NCBI GenBank assembly: GCA_035307385.1
Contig: DATGID010000144.1
Coordinates: 1 to 64,000 of the forward strand
Length of the DNA: 64,000 bases
Origin: DATBHW01 sp035307385
Lineage (GTDB): Bacteria; Chloroflexota; Ktedonobacteria; Ktedonobacterales; DATBGS01
Reading direction: 5' to 3'
Shown: piece after piece, positions 19,042-26,345 of the stretch
Position numbering within the stretch: the stretch's first letter is position 1
How the letters are laid out: every line of letters starts with the position of its first letter
Notes under the pieces: model-generated
Database searches by the model: none
Seen by the model: only the letters and a program-made list of their open reading frames with translations
Told to the model about the DNA's origin: nothing
Program-made: the position numbers and the translations under genes

Positions 19042-19242
19042 GCCTAAGAATGCCTCACAAAACCCGCATTCGTGGAAGGTCAGCCATTCGTAGCGCCGCC
19101 TTCCAGGCGGCCACCGCTCCGCCCCTGCGAGCGTTGTGGCTCGGGGCGAACGGTGCGGCAGCGAGCGTCTAGCCGCCTTCCAGGCGGCGCTACGAAGAGC
19201 GTCTCGCCAGGCGAGCAAGGGTTTTGTGAGGCGTTCTTAGGC
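19042..19242. repeat. Nested inverted-repeat element (MITE-like), copy 1
   Basis: Outer arms of 24 nt (19042-19065 and 19219-19242) are inverted copies with one mismatch, beginning GCCTAAGAA and ending AAAACCC. Inside, arms at 19088-19112 and 19171-19195 form a second inverted repeat around CCGCCT..AGGCGG. The whole is about 201 bp and non-coding. No target-site duplication is visible. It ends 35 nt after the stop codon of the minus-strand gene at 19278. Its left inner arm (19090-19112) is identical over 23 nt to the reverse complement of 33369-33391. Confidence 0.8.
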
Positions 19243-19277
19243 GATCTTTAGCCGCCAGCCATAATGCGCCATGCCTA

Positions 19278-19805
19278 TCACTTCCAAAGGGAGTCCATAA
19301 TCTGCACCAGCAGCGCCTGCGCCTGCTCCGCGCCCGTGCGCCGCGCCCACTCGCGATAGAGTTGGCCGATGCGCCAGAGCGCGCCTGCCAGCCCGGCCCG
19401 CCAGTCCTCGGGGTCGTGGCCGTCGATGGTCTGTGTCTCTTCGTGCCAGGGCAGGGTGAGCAGGCGTAACGCGCGCTCCAGGTCGAGGGAGAGGCTCTCG
19501 ATGAACACCCGCCTGCCCGCGATGCGTACGGTGGTGCCGGAGAGGCGCTTGTGGGCGTACTCGTCCCACAGCGGTTCGGAGTTGTGCCCGTAGAAGTGGA
19601 GCGGGCGCAGCCAATCGTTCTGCCAGCTTGCGGCACGGTCGATGAGCAGTCTGGTCAGCAGTTTGTGCGCGTCGTCGTCGAAGAAGTCGCGGGGCGTCTG
19701 CGGCTGAGGGGGACGCGCGCGCTTGCGGCGCTTCTTGGGGCGCGGGGCTGAGCGAGCGGGAGCGGCGAGAACGGCAGAGCGGGCAGCGGGAAGCGGAGAA
19801 GCCAT
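19278..19805 (-). CDS. Small protein of unknown function behind a structured leader, unit 1
   Basis: I do not recognise this 175-residue protein. It has a basic, Pro-rich N-terminus (KKRRKRARPP at about 24-33) and a helical body with DDDAHKLLTRLL, a Trp-rich stretch, and a C-terminal GALWRIGQLYREWARR. The basic N-terminus could contact nucleic acid. AAGGGTGG lies 9 nt before the ATG at 19805. The gene follows a leader of about 338 nt with a conserved two-hairpin motif and is followed by an inverted-repeat element, as is the unrelated gene at 33464. A longer minus-strand frame (19237-19890) overlaps it but looks like a composition artefact. Confidence 0.6.
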   Translation of the reverse strand: MASPLPAARSAVLAAPARSAPRPKKRRKRARPPQPQTPRDFFDDDAHKLLTRLLIDRAASWQNDWLRPLHFYGHNSEPLWDEYAHKRLSGTTVRIAGRRVFIESLSLDLERALRLLTLPWHEETQTIDGHDPEDWRAGLAGALWRIGQLYREWARRTGAEQAQALLVQIMDSLWK

Positions 19806-20014
19806 GAGGAGACCACCCTTTCTTTGTGTGCAGAAAGGCAGAGCGATCATCCACCCGGAAGGCGCGCAGAGTATCTGCACGCGCAGCCAACGCGCGGGCC
19901 GGAAGGGAGCAGGCCAGGGCAGATGATGTGCCGCAGCCTGCGCCCCCTCCAGGTCTCCGCTCGTTTCAACCCATCCAGGAGATGGCCGCTGAAGTGTCTC
20001 CTATCATGAAGCCA

Positions 20015-20098
20015 TGATAGAATGACCCTCAGCCCCGTCCCCTGGTGATCCAGGGATGGGGTGAATGGCATCATCGGTGCGATTACACCAATGATGCC
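20015..20098 (-). ncRNA. Conserved two-hairpin leader RNA motif, copy 1
   Basis: On the minus strand, hairpin A (arms 20098-20086 and 20079-20067, 13 bp, loop 6 nt) is followed by GCCATTCA and hairpin B (arms 20061-20050 and 20045-20033, loop ATCA, stem ends CCCC/GGGG and CCTGG/CCAGG), then CATTCTATCA (20024-20015). One pair in hairpin A (20090/20075) is U.G on the minus strand but would be A/C on the plus strand. Hairpin A starts 45 nt from the predicted transcription start. The same layout recurs at 34106-34184. No known riboswitch class fits by eye. Confidence 0.75.
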
Positions 20099-20148
20099 GT
20101 GCCGTTGCCAGACGAAAACCAAACCAACCGGAGTGTGAAACCATCCAT

Positions 20149-20177
20149 AGTGTACCTGGTTGCTCTCGATTTGTCAA
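20149..20177 (-). promoter_or_regulatory. Promoter of leader-RNA unit 1
   Basis: On the minus strand, TTGACA (20177-20172) and TACACT (20154-20149) are exactly 17 nt apart. Transcription should start near 20143, giving a 338-nt leader before the ATG at 19805. The matching promoter in unit 2 has the same -35 and spacing. Confidence 0.75.
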
Positions 20178-20213
20178 GGGGTGCTGGACTGGAATAGAGA
20201 AAGGGGTCGTTAT

Positions 20214-20798
20214 ATGGTGCCTCCTGCCTTCATGACGTTCTTTGCCACCAGCGCTTCGGCAGGGGCGGCGCTGGTGGGCCTGCTCTTTGTGGCCGTTTCC
20301 ATCGCCCCGCACGAAACGGTGAAGACCAGCGCGCCGATTGAACGGCAGGCGACCTCTGCCAGCGCCTTTACCGCGCTCATCAATGCGTTTTTTATCTCGC
20401 TGGGCGCGCTCATCCCTGCCAGCAATATCGGCATCTTCACGCTCTTTATGAGCGTGCTGGGTCTGCTGAATACGCTCACGCTGACCAGGCATCTGGTGAT
20501 GCCCTGGCCCGGCCTGAACGGCCTGGTGCGCAGAGGCCCGCTGGTGGCGGCGGGCCTCATCATCTATGGCTATGAAATGTATTTTGCGATTTTGCTGCTG
20601 ATCACGCCTGATGACAAAGGGCCACTGTATGGGCTGATGGGTCTGCTGCTTGGTGTCTATGGGCTGGGCATCGTGCGCGCCTGGCAGTTGTTGGGGGCCA
20701 AACGATTTGGGTTCTTCGGTGGCTTCTTCGATCCGTTCAAGGGGCCGGACGAGTCGCAAGCGCATAGCAAACCTGACGCTGTGTCCGAGGACGGCTAG
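20214..20798 (+). CDS. Integral membrane protein, four to six helices, unknown function
   Basis: This 194-residue hydrophobic protein begins with a helix containing FFATSASAGAALVGLLFVAVSI, followed by a conserved-looking ERQATSASAFTALINAFFISLGALIP segment and further helices. Similar proteins are annotated only as membrane proteins. AAAGGGG 8 nt upstream supports the ATG at 20214 (MVPPAFM). It is divergent from leader-RNA unit 1. Confidence 0.7.
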   Translation: MVPPAFMTFFATSASAGAALVGLLFVAVSIAPHETVKTSAPIERQATSASAFTALINAFFISLGALIPASNIGIFTLFMSVLGLLNTLTLTRHLVMPWPGLNGLVRRGPLVAAGLIIYGYEMYFAILLLITPDDKGPLYGLMGLLLGVYGLGIVRAWQLLGAKRFGFFGGFFDPFKGPDESQAHSKPDAVSEDG

Positions 20799-20940
20799 GG
20801 AAGGCTCATGACCAGACCTGGCTTTCCCATTTTTCCACGGTCAAAAAGAATAGTTCTCTGACTCAGGAGAGGAGAAGCCTCACCTCGTTTACGAAGTGAG
20901 AAGATGTCAAGCGGTCTCATACAGTAAAGGAGAATCCTCT

Positions 20941-21408
20941 ATGACAGTCGACGACCAGAAGGCGACAAAGCAGCCCGCGAAGGCGCGTGCGGGATTCACG
21001 AACGAGGAAAAAGCCGCGATGAGAAATCGCGCCCAGGAGTTGAAAGCGGAAGCGCGGGCGAACAAGAACAAGGCGGAAGGGGAAAGCGCCGCGCTCGCGG
21101 CAATTGCCGCGCTGCCGGAAGCGGATCGCGCCCTGGCCGAGCGCCTGCACGCGCTCCTCACGGCCAGCGCGCCAGAACTCTCGCCCAAGACCTGGTATGG
21201 GATGCCCGCCTATGCCACCAAAGACGGCACTATCGTCTGCCATTTCCAAAGCGCGGATAAGTTCAAGACGCGGTACGCGACGCTGGGCTTCAGCGACAAG
21301 GCGAACCTCGACGACGGCGCGCTGTGGCCGGTCGCCTTCGCGCTCACCGAGTGGACCGAGGCTGTTGAGAAGCAGATTATCGCGCTGGTGAAGAAAGCGA
21401 TAAGCTGA
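20941..21408 (+). CDS. DUF1801-family protein
   Basis: The 155-residue protein has a charged, Lys/Ala-rich N-terminal helix followed by a DUF1801/YdhG-like fold: AERLHALLTASAPELSPKTWYGMPAYATKDGTIVCHFQ. Relatives include small iron-chaperone-like proteins, but function is not settled. AAAGGAG lies upstream of the ATG at 20941. The gene stands alone between a membrane protein and a convergent GAF protein 30 nt away. Confidence 0.8.
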   Translation: MTVDDQKATKQPAKARAGFTNEEKAAMRNRAQELKAEARANKNKAEGESAALAAIAALPEADRALAERLHALLTASAPELSPKTWYGMPAYATKDGTIVCHFQSADKFKTRYATLGFSDKANLDDGALWPVAFALTEWTEAVEKQIIALVKKAIS

Positions 21409-21438
21409 AATCGCGCCGTACGCCTATTGAGCGCCTTT

Positions 21439-22485
21439 TCAACGGCCTGCGGGGTAAGGGATGGTTCCTGCCGGGCTGGTGGCTTGCGCCAGGGCTGGTG
21501 CGACAAAGCTGCTCAGGTTGAGCATGGTGCGCAGATCATTGGTATCGAACGGTTCCGGGCGCGCCAGCGTAATCACTCCCCAAAGCTGCTGCTGCGCGAC
21601 CAGCGGCACCGCCAGCAGTGCCAGGTCTGCCCTGGTGAGCAGTGTATCGGTTATCGGCCCGACAAAGGCGCGCGAGCCGGACGAATGCAGCAGCGGGCGG
21701 CGCTGGCGCGCGACCCAGGCCGTTACCGAATGGTCGTCGTGAAGGAAGATGCGCTGCTCGGCCAGGCGAGCGCTTTGTGTGCCCAGGCCAGCAACCCCGC
21801 GCAGTTCCTGAGTGACCTCCTCATAGCTAAAAAGTACCGCTTCTTCACAGATGATCAGCCGCCGAATGCCTGCTGTGGTCAGGCTAAGCACATGGCGCAT
21901 ATCTCTGGTGTTGCTGAGCGCTTGCCCTACTTTCACCACGGTTCCCAGCAGATATGCCTGTTGGGCGGCGGCTTCTTGCTGTCGCGCCTGCTGCACCGTG
22001 GCGGCGGCCAGGTCTGCCACCATCTCCAGCAGCCGCACGTGTTGGGCGTTGAACGCCCCTGGCCTGGGGTTGGAAAGCATCAGCGTTCCCAACACATCCT
22101 GGCCGACGAGCAGCGGCACACACATCAGTGAGCCTATCGGGGATGTGTCTGCCGGGCGCATGCGTGGGTCGGCAGACGTTTTGTCGATGAGCGCCGAGAT
22201 GCGCCGCGTCGTGACCCAGCGGATAATGCTGCTGTATTCAGGCGGGAACGGCCAGGAGCCATCCGGGGAATAGTTCGCCAGCGGCACTGGCTTCTTGCTC
22301 GCGGGGGAAACCAGCGCCAGCGAACCGGCCCGCGCGCCCACCAGCGTGACGGCGTTCACCACCAGACGTTGGAACACGGCTTCCAGGTCTCTGGTGGTTT
22401 TGTCTTCAAGGCTGTTGGGCAGCTTTGGCGTCTTCGCTTCGGCGCGTAATGGCCCTTGTTCGTGGCGTGGCTGCTGCTCGCTCAT
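21439..22485 (-). CDS. Tandem GAF-domain protein
   Basis: The 348-residue soluble protein contains two GAF domains: about residues 25-170 (LVVNAVTLVGARAGSLALV through GTLMLSNPRPGAF) and about 180-330 (RLIICEEAVLFSYEE through WGVITLARPEPF). There is no kinase, cyclase or HTH output, so it is probably a ligand or redox sensor acting through a partner. The minus-strand promoter TTGACA (22521-22516), 17 nt, TATACT (22498-22493) ends 7 nt before the ATG, so the mRNA is probably leaderless. The MFS gene upstream ends 88 nt away. Confidence 0.82.
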   Translation of the reverse strand: MSEQQPRHEQGPLRAEAKTPKLPNSLEDKTTRDLEAVFQRLVVNAVTLVGARAGSLALVSPASKKPVPLANYSPDGSWPFPPEYSSIIRWVTTRRISALIDKTSADPRMRPADTSPIGSLMCVPLLVGQDVLGTLMLSNPRPGAFNAQHVRLLEMVADLAAATVQQARQQEAAAQQAYLLGTVVKVGQALSNTRDMRHVLSLTTAGIRRLIICEEAVLFSYEEVTQELRGVAGLGTQSARLAEQRIFLHDDHSVTAWVARQRRPLLHSSGSRAFVGPITDTLLTRADLALLAVPLVAQQQLWGVITLARPEPFDTNDLRTMLNLSSFVAPALAQATSPAGTIPYPAGR

Positions 22486-22492
22486 GAGAGCG

Positions 22493-22521
22493 AGTATAGC
22501 CATCTTGTGCAGCGTTGTCAA
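22493..22521 (-). promoter_or_regulatory. Promoter giving a leaderless GAF-protein mRNA
   Basis: TTGACA and TATACT are separated by exactly 17 nt on the minus strand. The -10 box ends 7 nt upstream of the ATG at 22485, so the predicted first transcribed base is at or next to the start codon. There is no ribosome-binding site. Confidence 0.65.
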
Positions 22522-22573
22522 GCATGATTGTTTGGCGTACTCTACTACGAGTAGTCCTGGCCTCGGTTGTGCC

Positions 22574-23950
22574 TCACAACGCCTTTGCCAGCCGCCCGCT
22601 GGTGGTGGGTTTGGGTGTGTGGGGCTGCGCGCCCAGCGCCGAGCCTTCTGGGCGGCGCTCGCGGGCGGCTGAGAAGATGCCCGCCACGCCAATCACACAA
22701 ATCAGCAGGCCCATCCAGAGAAACGTGCCCGGCGCGCCGATGCGCGCCGCCAGCGCCGTGCCAGCCGCCGCGCCCACGGGCATCATGATGCCGCTGATCG
22801 TCCAGAAGGCGGAAGTGACGCGGCCCAGCAGCGGGCCGGGCGTGATCTCCTGGCGCAGCGACATGGAATTGATGCCCTGCACCATGCTGGCAAGCTGGAA
22901 GATGGCCGTCAGCACGACCACCGCGTAGAGGTTCAGAATCAGGCCCATCAGGATGAACGGAATGCCGGAAAGAATCGTTGCGCCCAGATAGCTTGGGCCA
23001 AAGCCCAGCCGCTTGCGCAGCCACGGCGCGCCCAGCGAGCCGATAATGGCCCCAATGCTGCTGGCGGCGAAGACAAAGCCAATCGCCGCGCCGCCCTGAT
23101 GCAGATCGTTTTTGACATGGAAGATAAAGAGGTCCAGCGCGGCCCCGGCCACCAGCCCCAGCAGCAGCAGCAAGATGGTCACGGCGCGCATGACCGGCTG
23201 GGCGAAGAGGAAGCGTACGCCTGCCAGCAAGCTTCGCACGCCCTTGTCTTCGGCGTGCTCCCTCGCGTCGGCGTGCGTCGGGCGCAGGCGGATAAATAGC
23301 AGCGACAGCGCCGAAACGGCGAACGCCAGCGCCTGGGCGCTGAGGGCAACCGCCGGGCTGAAGCGCTCGATGGCGATGCCGCCCAGCAGCGGCCCGATCA
23401 TAGCGGTGATCGCCATGCTGGCATTGATATAGCCATTGGCGGTGATGATCTGCTCGCGCTCTACCAGATTGGCGACGGTGGTGATAAAGCCCACCTGGAA
23501 GACCATGCCCAGCGTCCCGCTCAGCGCGGTGACGACATAGATCAGCCAGACCTGTGGCCCGGCGAACGTCCAGGCAAGCGGGATGGTGGCAAAGATCAGC
23601 GCCCGGCTGGCGTCGCAAAAGATCATCAGGGCGCGGCGATTGAAGTTGTCGATCAGTTGTCCCGCAAAGACCCCGGCGACCAACTGGCTGACGGTGAAGG
23701 TTGCCGTCACCAGGCCCATCTGCACGACCTGGCCGGTGGCCTGGAAGACGAGCAGCGGCATGGCGATCAGCGCGAACATATTGCCCAGCGAGGCCAGCGT
23801 CTGGCCGCCCCAGAAGATGAGAAACGAGCGATTACGCAGCAGCACGTTGGCGCTGGTGTTCGGGCTGCTGCTCGCCGCGCGGGATGGCATGACGTGTGTC
23901 AGGTCTCCGGTGGTCGGTAAGAGGCGGCCCGAAGGGTGTCGGCGGTCCAT
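22574..23950 (-). CDS. MFS exporter, EntS/MFS_3-like
   Basis: The 458-residue protein has twelve predicted membrane helices and an N-terminal LLRNRSFLIFWGGQTLASLG, the usual MFS_3 (enterobactin/macrolide exporter-like) signature, plus AGQLIDNFNRRALMI in the loop 2-3 region. It should exchange a small hydrophobic compound for protons. AGGAAAG precedes the ATG at 23950; a second ATG at 23890 is possible. Its promoter is nearly identical to that of the DUF4097-MFS operon at 38.2 kb. Confidence 0.9.
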   Translation of the reverse strand: MDRRHPSGRLLPTTGDLTHVMPSRAASSSPNTSANVLLRNRSFLIFWGGQTLASLGNMFALIAMPLLVFQATGQVVQMGLVTATFTVSQLVAGVFAGQLIDNFNRRALMIFCDASRALIFATIPLAWTFAGPQVWLIYVVTALSGTLGMVFQVGFITTVANLVEREQIITANGYINASMAITAMIGPLLGGIAIERFSPAVALSAQALAFAVSALSLLFIRLRPTHADAREHAEDKGVRSLLAGVRFLFAQPVMRAVTILLLLLGLVAGAALDLFIFHVKNDLHQGGAAIGFVFAASSIGAIIGSLGAPWLRKRLGFGPSYLGATILSGIPFILMGLILNLYAVVVLTAIFQLASMVQGINSMSLRQEITPGPLLGRVTSAFWTISGIMMPVGAAAGTALAARIGAPGTFLWMGLLICVIGVAGIFSAARERRPEGSALGAQPHTPKPTTSGRLAKAL

Positions 23951-24004
23951 AGCTCTGCTTTCCTCGCTTCCTGAACGCAGCTAAACTGGTGGGTGTTCAT
24001 TGAT

Positions 24005-24033
24005 TTTATAGCAGAATAAATTGAAAAAGTCAA
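24005..24033 (-). promoter_or_regulatory. Promoter with palindromic operator before the MFS gene
   Basis: On the minus strand, TTGACT (24033-24028), 17 nt, and an extended -10 TGC-TATAAA (24010-24005). The -35 lies inside an inverted repeat ATTGA-N5-TCAAT. About 31 of 35 nt match the promoter at 38170-38204, including 15 identical nt over the operator. This indicates one regulator acting at both places. Confidence 0.7.
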
Positions 24034-24208
24034 TGGATAAATCAGCAATACATTAATATTTTTGATGCCACTGCCGCGTCTCTACGCTGATATGGTTTCT
24101 CATCTTCTAATGTGTTCCTAATATGGTCTTCGTATAATGCAGAGCGGGTGGAAAAGTCAAGAGGTGAGTCGTTCACCCCCCAAAGGGGTGAGGGTTGTTG
24201 CTGTTTTC

Positions 24209-24355
24209 TTGTGAGTTGGTGTATGGATTGCTACAATAGACGAGGCAAGTCCAGACCGTCTGCATTGTAGGCAAGGCGCATTTGGTCTGCGGTCCAGCGG
24301 CACGCGAAGCAGAGGACGATTCCTCTTGACGCCTGGCCGGGCCGTGAGGTAAGCT
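24209..24355 (+). promoter_or_regulatory. Two candidate promoters of the Ser/Thr kinase gene
   Basis: TTGTGA (24209-24214), 17 nt, TACAAT (24232-24237) would give a leader of about 120 nt. TTGACG (24326-24331), 18 nt, TAAGCT (24350-24355) would start transcription next to the ATG at 24365, where no ribosome site is present. The rest of the 414-nt gap (23951-24364) shows only a short CACCCC/GGGGTG hairpin near 24174-24190. Confidence 0.45.
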
Positions 24356-24364
24356 CAGCACAGT

Positions 24365-26332
24365 ATGAATCAACAAGAACAGACAGGCGCGACTCAAGCG
24401 TCAGGGGGCCAATGCAGCAATGCCGCCTGCCAGACGGTCTTTGCCACGCCGGTGCAGCATTGTCTGACGTGCGGTGCGCTGCTCAAGGGCGCGCTGATCA
24501 GTCAGCGATTCCGTGTGGAGGCATTGATCGGGCGCGGTGGCATGGGCGCGGTCTATCGCGCCACCGATCTGGCGCTGGAGCGTTCCGTGGCCGTGAAGGT
24601 GCTCGCGCCCAACGCGGGCGTGGCAGGCGACGCGCCCCAGGAACTGAGGGCGCGCTTCTTCCGCGAAGCGCGGGTGGCGGCCCAGCTTGACCACCCCAAT
24701 ATTGTGCCGGTGCTGCACTTCGATATCGATGGTCCGCTGGCCTATCTGGTGATGCCGCTGTTGACGGGGGGCACGCTTGCCAAACGGCTGCGCCCCAGGC
24801 AGCCTACCGATCCGGCACTGGTGGCAAGCTGGCTGCATCAGGTTGCCGCCGCGTTGGACTTCGGGCATCATCGCCCCCAGCCGATTGTGCACCGCGACGT
24901 GAAGCCCAGCAATCTGCTCTTTCACGAAGATGGGCGGCTCTGCCTGGCGGATTTTGGCATTGCGCGTGTCGCCGCTGGCCCGGAATCGGGCGAGGCGGCC
25001 CATCTGACGCGCACCGGCATTGTGCTGGGCAGCCTGTCGTATATGGCCCCTGAGCAGATCAATGGGCGCGCCGTTCCGGCCAGCGATCAATACAGCGCGG
25101 GCGTGGTGCTCTACGAGGCGCTGACGGGCGTGCTGCCCTTCGATGCTGCCGATAACTATGGGCTGATTATCCAGCACAGCAGCGCCACGCCCGCGCTGCC
25201 AAGCGAACACGTGCCCACCCTGCCGCACGCTGTGGATGCGGTGGTGCTGCGCGCGCTGGCGAAGCAGCCGGAAGAGCGCTTCCCCACGGTGAGCGCGCTG
25301 GCCGAAGCGTTCGAAGCGGCCCTGAAGAGCGCGCCCACGGCAAAGCTCGCCGGACAGCCCCGGCGCTACGCGACGCAGCCCATTGCGCCGCGTCCCACCT
25401 TCCAATTCAACACTAATCTAAGTGGAAATAATCCAGCAGCCGACGATGTGCGCGGCGAGCGCCCCACGGAGGCGGCGACGATGATGCGCCCTTCGGCTGG
25501 CTGGATACCGGTGGGCGCGCCGCAGATGCCCCCGGCCACGCCGCCGCGCCGCAACTGGTGGCTGCCCGCGCTCTTTGTGGGGGTGGTGGTCATCATGCTC
25601 TGCGTGGTTGGACTGGCCGGACTGAGCTTGCTCAATCACCATGCCAATCCGCCAACCGGCCAGGCGACTGCTACCGCTGCGTCCTCGCCAACGGCCACGG
25701 CCACGCCGACGCAGGCGCAAATCTACGAAAGCCAGTTGTTGGCGGCTGAACAGAACAACCCGATTTACCAGGACGCCTTGACGAAGAGGGGGCAGTGGGA
25801 GGTGACCCCACCAGGGCGCTTTGCCAATGTCGGTTTGGACCTGCCAACCCATCAACTGGTGGGGAGACTCGCTGATAGTCAGACGCTTATCGCGGCCAAT
25901 CAACACCAGCCGGTCTCTTTGTCTGACATCGAGGTGCAGGTCACCTTCAGCGGGGCCGCGATCAGTTACGGCTTGATCTTCCCCTCAGGAGAAGATCAAC
26001 CATATCTGGCATTGGTGCTAGGCACGCAAGGATACTATAGTGTCGCCTATCTGTATACGAACAGCAGCCGAAACACGCTCTCTGACCTGTCTTCGGACCC
26101 TCGCGTGGCGCTGACTCCTAACCAGACGTATCATATTGAGGTGCTGGTGCAGCAAAATCAGTTTGTGCTCTTCCTGGAAAAGCACTTTATTGCCGTGCTG
26201 CCCATCACCCAATCATTTCCGGATAATGCGTTTCTTGGCCTGTTCACCAACAACGCCAAAAACAACCCGGCGGCAGACATCGTTTTCAGCCATCTGACCA
26301 TCTATCCCACCACACCTTCGACCTCACAATAA
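24365..26332 (+). CDS. Membrane Ser/Thr protein kinase with zinc ribbon and extracellular sensor-like domain
   Basis: The 655-residue kinase begins with a four-Cys zinc-ribbon (CSNAACQ..CLTCGAL, about 19-41), then a Hanks-type kinase domain (about 50-325): GRGGMGAVYRA glycine loop, AVKVL Lys, IVHRDVKPSN catalytic loop, LADFGIAR, and APEQ. A membrane helix lies at about 398-422, followed by a Thr-rich spacer and an outer beta-rich domain (about 450-650) like LamG/DUF1080-type sheets. It probably senses an envelope ligand and phosphorylates cytoplasmic proteins. PASTA repeats are absent. dprA follows after 13 nt. Confidence 0.92.
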   Translation: MNQQEQTGATQASGGQCSNAACQTVFATPVQHCLTCGALLKGALISQRFRVEALIGRGGMGAVYRATDLALERSVAVKVLAPNAGVAGDAPQELRARFFREARVAAQLDHPNIVPVLHFDIDGPLAYLVMPLLTGGTLAKRLRPRQPTDPALVASWLHQVAAALDFGHHRPQPIVHRDVKPSNLLFHEDGRLCLADFGIARVAAGPESGEAAHLTRTGIVLGSLSYMAPEQINGRAVPASDQYSAGVVLYEALTGVLPFDAADNYGLIIQHSSATPALPSEHVPTLPHAVDAVVLRALAKQPEERFPTVSALAEAFEAALKSAPTAKLAGQPRRYATQPIAPRPTFQFNTNLSGNNPAADDVRGERPTEAATMMRPSAGWIPVGAPQMPPATPPRRNWWLPALFVGVVVIMLCVVGLAGLSLLNHHANPPTGQATATAASSPTATATPTQAQIYESQLLAAEQNNPIYQDALTKRGQWEVTPPGRFANVGLDLPTHQLVGRLADSQTLIAANQHQPVSLSDIEVQVTFSGAAISYGLIFPSGEDQPYLALVLGTQGYYSVAYLYTNSSRNTLSDLSSDPRVALTPNQTYHIEVLVQQNQFVLFLEKHFIAVLPITQSFPDNAFLGLFTNNAKNNPAADIVFSHLTIYPTTPSTSQ

Positions 26333-26345
26333 AGGAGCCGCGCTG

